From assembly GCA_033980235.1 (NCBI GenBank), contig CM067077.1, positions 12,317,797 to 12,381,796 of the forward strand: a stretch of 64,000 nt of DNA, in the 5' to 3' direction. Source of the DNA: Diadema setosum. Taxonomy: Eukaryota; Echinodermata; Echinoidea; Diadematoida; Diadematidae. The position numbers and the translations under genes were made by a program. This document shows, one piece after another, positions 58,701 to 64,000 of the stretch (its first letter is position 1; each line of letters begins with the position of its first letter). The notes below the pieces were generated by a model. The model searched no databases. It was not told the DNA's origin and saw only the letters and a program-made list of their open reading frames with translations.

Positions 58701-61700
58701 TCCAGGTGAGTACGCTGCCCCAGGACTGCCCCCCCCCCCCCCAAGGAAAAACGCAGTATCTACATCCAGCTTCATTTCTAACAACCGAGATATTCACCAT
58801 TTTATATTTTTGCCAAAGCCCCTGGAAATCTTTTGAAAACTTCCTTCATTGTGGAATTTTAGTCTATCTAGCTACCAATTTTCCTGGAAAATATCATTTT
58901 GTGTTTTTGTTTTGTTTTTAAGTAATTGATGAAAATGTAGATACTTTGGGGAAACCCCATGCAATTGACTGATTTCCCCATGGAAAAACGCAGTATCTAC
59001 AATGGAACGAATTTCCCCAAGGAAAAACGCAGTATCTACAGCGGAATGACTAGGATTAATCTTCTGCCATAATTATGTATGCATACATCATTGTACAAGT
59101 ATTCATGATGCACCATCCTCAACCTCTGGCCCTGGGGGATGCATCCTCCATCCCCCCATTTATGCCCTGATTACAGAGCAGGCTTCATAACATTAACAAA
59201 TAACAGATTGTTCTTGGAATGTTTTGCTTACATTCCCAGACCGATCTTGCTGTAACATTGTGTGTTTAATATGAAGCTTGCCAGGGCTGTAATGTGATGC
59301 TACATGGCCTAGCCGCTAACTAACACCTAGAATACTAGATCTAGATCTGTACAGTCTGTCTAGACCAAAATAATGGAGTCAAAAGGGGCCTGAGCTTTCG
59401 ATCCTAGCAGAATCTTCGTCAGAGGCCTCTGACGAAGATTCTGCTAGGATCGAAAGCTCGGGCCCCTTTTGACTCCATTTTACTCCATTGGCTCACCTTT
59501 ATTGGATAAGCAGTTTTCAGCAGCCTTTTTTCCTACATTTAGACCAAAATAAATCTAAATCGGATGTCTGGACCTAGATCGATCTAGACTAGTTTTTATA
59601 TTGTTTATTCTAGGCTGGCTACGTAGCAGGCTACACGAGTCTATACAGCCTTAGGCTACTCACAGAAAAGAAAAAATAACCTAGAAGAAGGTTTAGTCTA
59701 GTAGAAGCCCTACATGAGACAGGACTCTTAAATTAGAAAAAAAAAAAATACATATCCAGAACCGGTCTAGATCGAAGTGACATCCGCTCTCTATCAAAGG
59801 CCTATTCCTTCTGGATTGAACCTAAGTTTTTTATGTCATGTAAATTTGTAATGTAACTTTTTTTACTTGTAAGTTGTGGCATGCAGCATGGGATCATGCG
59901 TGCATTTTACTAGCCCGACCAGACGCTGTTACTACGCTATGCGAAAACGCGACGTACCATGTACAGCGACTGGGCTGTGTATAGTTAACATTTTACCTAG
60001 CATGACCAGACTGCTGTGGCGCACAGCGACAGCGGCTGCGTGTAGTTAGCATTTTACCCAACCCAGTCTCACTAACGTTAGGGTCTAGACACTGTCTAGA
60101 TAAGAATTAAAATACAACTTATTCTTAACTGTTTCTATTTTGTCCATTTACCTCATATAATCTATTGTCAGCTATTTAATTTTAAGACAGTATGGTATGG
60201 AGTAGATAATTGAACATTGACACATCACTAGACTTAGGTAATAGGATTCTAAGTGGTTAAGTTTTACTTTTTGACTTCTTACTTAAAGTTAGTTTTATAA
60301 ACAGGCCTGCCCTAGTAGTAGGCCTATTCTAGTCCTACACTAGATCTTTCTTTAGACTTTCGGAATACGGACCCTGAAAGTTCTGATTAACGTTAAGTCT
60401 AATGTAAGAAAAGAGACGCAAGACTCAAACGTTACTGTCTAACCAGACAAGTCTTAGACTTAGATCTAAATATAGGGTCTAACATGTTACATAACCTGAC
60501 GTTTATCCGATACAACACAAATAGATCTATTGACTTTCGCCGAAACTTTCGGATTCGGAGCCTGAGGAATTTTGACTAGGGTCTAGGCCTAACAAAGTTA
60601 CTTCACAGCAAGTTAATATTGAAATAGTACGGAAGATGTTCATCATCGAGGTATTATGAAAGAATAAAGCTGATCATTTATCACACGAAGCGAGGTAAAC
60701 ACAAATGCATTTGTGTTTACCTCGCTTCGTGTGACAAACGATCAGCTTTATTCTTTCAACATTGAAAAAGTTTTGAATAACTTACTCATTATTTGCAGAT
60801 AAATTTTTCTTGAGGGCTAGGCTCACAAGTAATTTTCCCCGCGACAACATTTTGTTTTAATCCACACTGTATGCTGACTAGCCTGGCCCTGTGCTGACTG
60901 CATTCTCAGTGCAGCTAGCTGCAAGCTGCTGTCATTAACAGTGTTGTGCTGTTATACAAATGATGCACAGGATAGAGTGCGTTAGTGGAGATGTAGCGCA
61001 CTTGAGGGTATTTACAATTGTGAAACATGCACGAGGCGAAGCCGAGTGCATGTTGCACTACATTGTAAATACCCGAGAGTGAGCTGCATCTCCACTAACG
61101 CCACGAAATAATCCTGTGCAACATTTGTTTTATAAAATGGGTCGAAAACTAACAGCATTTTTCACGTACATTTGTGGGTCAATACCAGTCAGCTACATGT
61201 AGCACTCGCTCAAGAATCGATGTCCGAAGCTGTTGGTCCCAAACATTTACGCACGTCACACTCGGAAATCCCGCACATATAAGTACTGTACGTATATTAA
61301 AGAGTATACGTACGCCACACATGTTATGCACACAAGAAAGGCCGGCCGGCAGCCCGAACTAGAAGTTGTTTACAGGATTGACAGCGCGTATAGTAGCGCG
61401 CGACGCACTTGTAAAAACTGATGGAGTGCACACTGCTAGTGTAAACATTGTGATGTCAGGCCGTGAATGTTAGTGAGAAATTAATGCACGCACATGTGAC
61501 TCATTTTATTTTATAAATTGTTTTAATGTGCACTCGGTTAGTCTTAATCACACACTGTGTTTTATATTAGGATCATGATCTCATCAAAATATTTACTAAT
61601 CAATATTGTTTCGGTTAGATATTTTGAACATTATGTCGTATTATTCAGCAAGTATACCTAAAGAAAGTAATTTACGGTCAAATTACAGAACAACCAGCAA

Positions 61701-63776
61701 AGTATTCACATATAAATAACAGTGTCTGGTAATTAAGACTAGCTTTGTAGATACTACATTTTTCCTTGGGGAAATATTCATCATGTAGATACTGCGTTTT
61801 TCCGGGGGGGGGGGGGGGGGGGGGGGGGAGGAGCGTGTGAGATGTGTGTGTATAATGTGTGCATTTGTGAAGAATTTGGAGTTCTTATTCCTGGACAGAA
61901 GATCTGCATGGACTACTGTAGTTAGCCTAGTGCATGAGAGGAGCACACGGCAACTTTTCAATGAACATGCTGACAACACTTTACATATATGATTTTGTTT
62001 TATCTTGTATTTCATGTATTTCACGGTAAATTAGTTTTATCTTATTCATTTACGTAGTTCTATACAGTCAGTTAGTTAGTTAGGTAGTCAGTGAGTTAGT
62101 TGGAGTAGTTTCTGTATGTGTGGAGGGATGAATTAAAAAAAAAATATTTGAATTGTTTGTGAGGTATGTAGATGTTTCAGTTATATGTATGATATTGTTG
62201 TTTTAGAATGTTTTATCTGTTTATTTGTGTATTTATGTTTTTTATTTGTCTACTTAGTTTTCTAGATACGAGTGGTTGATCGTTGCAGGAACTTCTCACC
62301 CAAGTCCTGCATTTTGATGTAGCCTTGAAGTGAATATTAACTACTGGAACATATGGCAAGGAAATATATTTGCATGTTTTTATTTACATGTATCATGCTA
62401 CTTTCTGGTTGCATGAAATGCACAAAAATTTCAACATCACAAAAGAAAATTTCACTTTAACAGCAATTCTGACCATTGGTCTATTTATCTTTTTTTTATG
62501 ATTTTTTTTTTTTTTTTTTTTTTACATTTCCAATTTTCAGGTGGAGCTGTGCCTGTTGGTGATGGCGTCATTGGAGGAGTGGATGGGATAATGGTCAGCT
62601 CCTTTTATTACTTTCCTGGACCCGATGACCCACGGCAAGGGATTGTGAATCTCGGGGTGCGGAAGACCAACAACTCAGGAATATGCACTCCTGTCAGCAG
62701 TCAATTCCAGGGTAGCCGCAGTGACATGCCTCTTGTAGGTCAGTGAGCCTAAGGTTTCCTTGTCAATGTATTGACCACCGACCCTCACTTGAAACCAGCT
62801 TGGATTCCAAAATTCTTCAGAGTACAAAACTGTATGTTACGTAATATATTTAGATTAATTCTGAACAGATGTAATTGAATGAGTGACAGCATGAAGCATT
62901 TTCCTTCCCTTTGTCCCTCTCCTTTCTTACATTCTCTCCCTTCACCGCACCCTTTCTTACCATTTATCCTTTCCCTTCCCCAAAATCCACCCCTTTCCAA
63001 CACCCCTTCCTTCGCTTTACCCTTTCCCTTGTTCATACCCCTTTGTTTCACATAATCCATTCAATTTCCCACAACCTGTACTGACCTTTACCACCCCCTT
63101 TTCTTTGTTATACTCCCTCTCTTTTGTCATACCCCTCCCCTTCTCCATACCCAGGAATTCCATAAAAGAGGGCACAAACAATATTTCTGGTGCTACTTCT
63201 GGGTTTCATCTTATTTTTTTTTTCATTTTATTTCTTTTGTTTAAACAACAAATAAAGAGGGGGCGTGTGCATGGTGTGCCCCCCCCCCCCCTGGATCCAC
63301 CACTGATAGATACCCCTCCCTACCCCATGGGCTACATGACCCACTTTTCCAATATCCCTTCCTTTCCAAACAACCCACCTTTCTCATGCCTCTTCCTTCC
63401 CCATACCCCCTTCCCCTGTTCCATGAAATTGTTTGAATAATCTTTATAGCATGTTATATACCACATTCACATTTCAAGTTATTAAAAGTGTTTGGAAGAA
63501 GTTCCTTGCCTGAAATCATCATCTACTCCAAAGAATATCTAATTATCAGTGCAACACATGGTAATGCTCATATGTTCAACACCTTAATATTACCTGGTAT
63601 GAAAACCATAATGCCACAAGAAGAGAGTGTTCATTAATTGCTGCAAGAAGAGAGTGTTCATAATGTATTCTTCTTGATTTTCAGCTGGCATGATGGAAAT
63701 TTCAGGGTTTTCAAACGTGACTGTTGGTATTCCAGACCCTGGCAAGTGGTTTAATCTCCCCTCGTTCTGCAATGAG
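55754..63776 (+). CDS. Ependymin-related secreted protein, paralog 3 (last exon missing)
   Basis: Coding exons 55754-55850, 57042-57205, 58621-58705, 62541-62738 and 63685-63776 give 212 residues, and the final exon lies beyond the window. Signal peptide MKLFAITTLLVAVSSANA, then QSACC. It aligns with paralogs 1 and 2 through YIYGAFDF, YIDYLNGTQIYF, DTQWAIFDSYKVC, an NRC, a GICTP cysteine and VTVGIPDPGKWFNLPSFC. All six family cysteines and the same intron phases are kept. It differs in using GT rather than GC at the third donor, and it has a divergent loop-rich fourth exon. The acceptor before the start is probably 55735 after a strong pyrimidine tract. Function unknown beyond secreted ependymin family. 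Confidence 0.85.
55880..56285. mobile_element. Family A MITE, copy 7
   Basis: Palindromic, about 30 bp after the first exon of paralog 3. The centre contains short C, T and G runs (56100-56131) between the two arms. Confidence 0.75.
56297..56930 (-). repeat. AT-rich interspersed repeat with G-tract end, copy 2
   Basis: Reverse-complement relative of 489-1084. It begins in a G tract followed by CCCTTGACGTTTCACGTGG and ends near CAGTCTTGTAGATTACATTAG, beside another G tract. In the first intron of paralog 3. Confidence 0.78.
57915..58055. mobile_element. ~140 bp imperfect foldback
   Basis: CTGGTGCCATATTC pairs with GAATATGGCACCAG around a short loop. The arms extend to TTCTGCTTGTTC and GAACAAGCAGG. 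In the second intron of paralog 3. Confidence 0.7.
58347..58554. mobile_element. GGCCGG-ended MITE, copy 2, with CTTTG duplication
   Basis: Same ends as 24337-24630, with CTTTG at 58342-58346 and 58555-58559. It ends 66 bp before an exon of paralog 3. The long frame at 58367-58921 runs through it and an exon in the wrong frame, and is not a gene. Confidence 0.75.
59372..59479. repeat. 108 bp near-perfect palindrome
   Basis: Two 54 bp arms meet with no spacer at 59425/59426 and differ at a single base. The arm contains CTGACGA (59429-59435) and GAAA (59452-59455). Sequence continues rightward as CTCCATTGGCTCACC. It looks like a head-to-head junction of two copies of one repeat end. Confidence 0.93.
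60659..60756. repeat. 98 bp palindrome
   Basis: 49 bp arms centred on ATGCAT at 60705-60710 with two mismatches. The arms read AAAGAATAAAGCTGATC outermost. Confidence 0.93.
60966..61120. repeat. ~155 bp imperfect inverted repeat
   Basis: Arms include GCGTTAGTGGAGATG with its complement CATCTCCACTAACGC, and GGGTATTTACAAT with ATTGTAAATACCC. Outermost are GCACAGGAT and ATCCTGTGC. A small loop with a GAGGCGAAGCC hairpin lies at the centre. Confidence 0.85.
61829..62540. other. Intron of paralog 3 after the composite element
   Basis: GTTAGTTAG-type short repeats near 62070-62105, a fragment of the 3284-3506 MITE family (about 62340-62470), and a T run before the acceptor. Confidence 0.5.
62739..63684. 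other. Intron of paralog 3
   Basis: CT-rich low-complexity DNA (62900-63150 and 63310-63425), a C-tract GGATCC-type repeat fragment (63155-63310), and a short AAGAAGAGAGTGTTCAT direct repeat (63616-63664). Confidence 0.55.
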
Positions 63777-63792
63777 GTAAGTTTCATTAAGA

Positions 63793-64000
63793 AGGGATGG
63801 TATAGGTTTTGTTGAGATGGGTATCCAGGTTTTAACTTTTTGCCCCGATAATTGGAAACCACTTTTATGAAATTTTAAGAGCGTTTAAAAGTAATTAAAA
63901 GTGTATTTGATGGAAATTGGTTTTGAAATGTCTGAGATATCTCAAAACAAAGTAAAACAAAGTGGTCATGATCAAATGTTGGAGTTTGGTCCCACTTTTT
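63793..64000. mobile_element. Family A MITE, copy 8 (truncated by window edge)
   Basis: The left arm (AAGGGATGGTATAGG...TTGATGGAAATTGGTTTTG...GTCTGAGATATC) runs to the centre (GTCCCACTTTTT) at the window end. Confidence 0.8.

Larger units (their letters stand above)
58729..61828. mobile_element. 3.1 kb composite element bounded by C/G tracts
   Basis: The left end is a C run followed by AAGGAAAAACGCAGTATC and TACAT. The right end is ATGTAGATACTGCGTTTTTCC followed by a 25 bp G run. The AAAAACGCAGTATCTACA motif is repeated inside near 58984 and 59024, and inverted near 58936 and 61745. The interior holds three large palindromes. It starts 24 bp after the donor of paralog 3 exon 58621-58705. Confidence 0.7.

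Noticed and set aside
58367..58921. 184-codon open frame
   Set aside because: Crosses a MITE, an ependymin exon in the wrong frame and a C tract; no family features.

Overview
The window is animal nuclear DNA, most likely from an echinoderm and probably a sea urchin. The evidence is short GT-AG exons in long AT-rich introns, a deuterostome-type mTOR, a secreted ependymin-related gene family, and very dense short non-autonomous transposons of types I associate with sea urchin genomes. The species assignment is inference, not something the sequence proves.

Layout. (1) 1-13204, + strand: the 3' part of the mTOR gene. Twelve coding exons give 432 residues covering the PI3K-like kinase domain, a short negative regulatory region and the complete FATC tail. 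The stop lies in a terminal exon with only 16 coding bases. The gene enters from the left and its 3' UTR may reach about 16.76 kb. (2) 16.8-19.0 kb: intergenic, with a foldback repeat and a tRNA-derived SINE. (3) 19047-45025: a direct tandem segmental duplication of about 11.3 and 14.7 kb. Each unit carries one complete ependymin-related secreted-protein gene (231 and 232 aa) with its own TATA promoter, non-coding first exon and poly(A) signal. The second unit is longer mainly because of a 4.7 kb block of nested foldback elements at 30.6-35.3 kb. (4) 45.0-55.7 kb: a transposon-rich spacer. It holds a 4.3 kb structure with TACGTACG inverted arms, a pogo-like element with another element inside it, and an almost intact 1188 bp element with 54 bp terminal inverted repeats. 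(5) 55.75 kb to the right edge: a third, more divergent ependymin-related gene on the same strand, with its last exon outside the window.

The three ependymin-related genes share one intron-phase plan (1,0,1,1,0 after the signal-peptide exon) and one six-cysteine pattern, so they are a local gene family made by at least two duplications. They encode secreted, probably N-glycosylated proteins with no visible functional link to mTOR; the two loci are simply neighbours.

The most informative structure is the repeat history. Several insertions are present in one duplication unit and absent at the matching site of the other, which orders the duplication and insertion events without an outside genome. 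I did not find a convincing wholly new gene system. The best candidates for a second look are the TACGTACG inverted-arm structure, the 3.1 kb element beside an exon in the third gene with its three palindromes, and the 1188 bp element with subterminal repeats.
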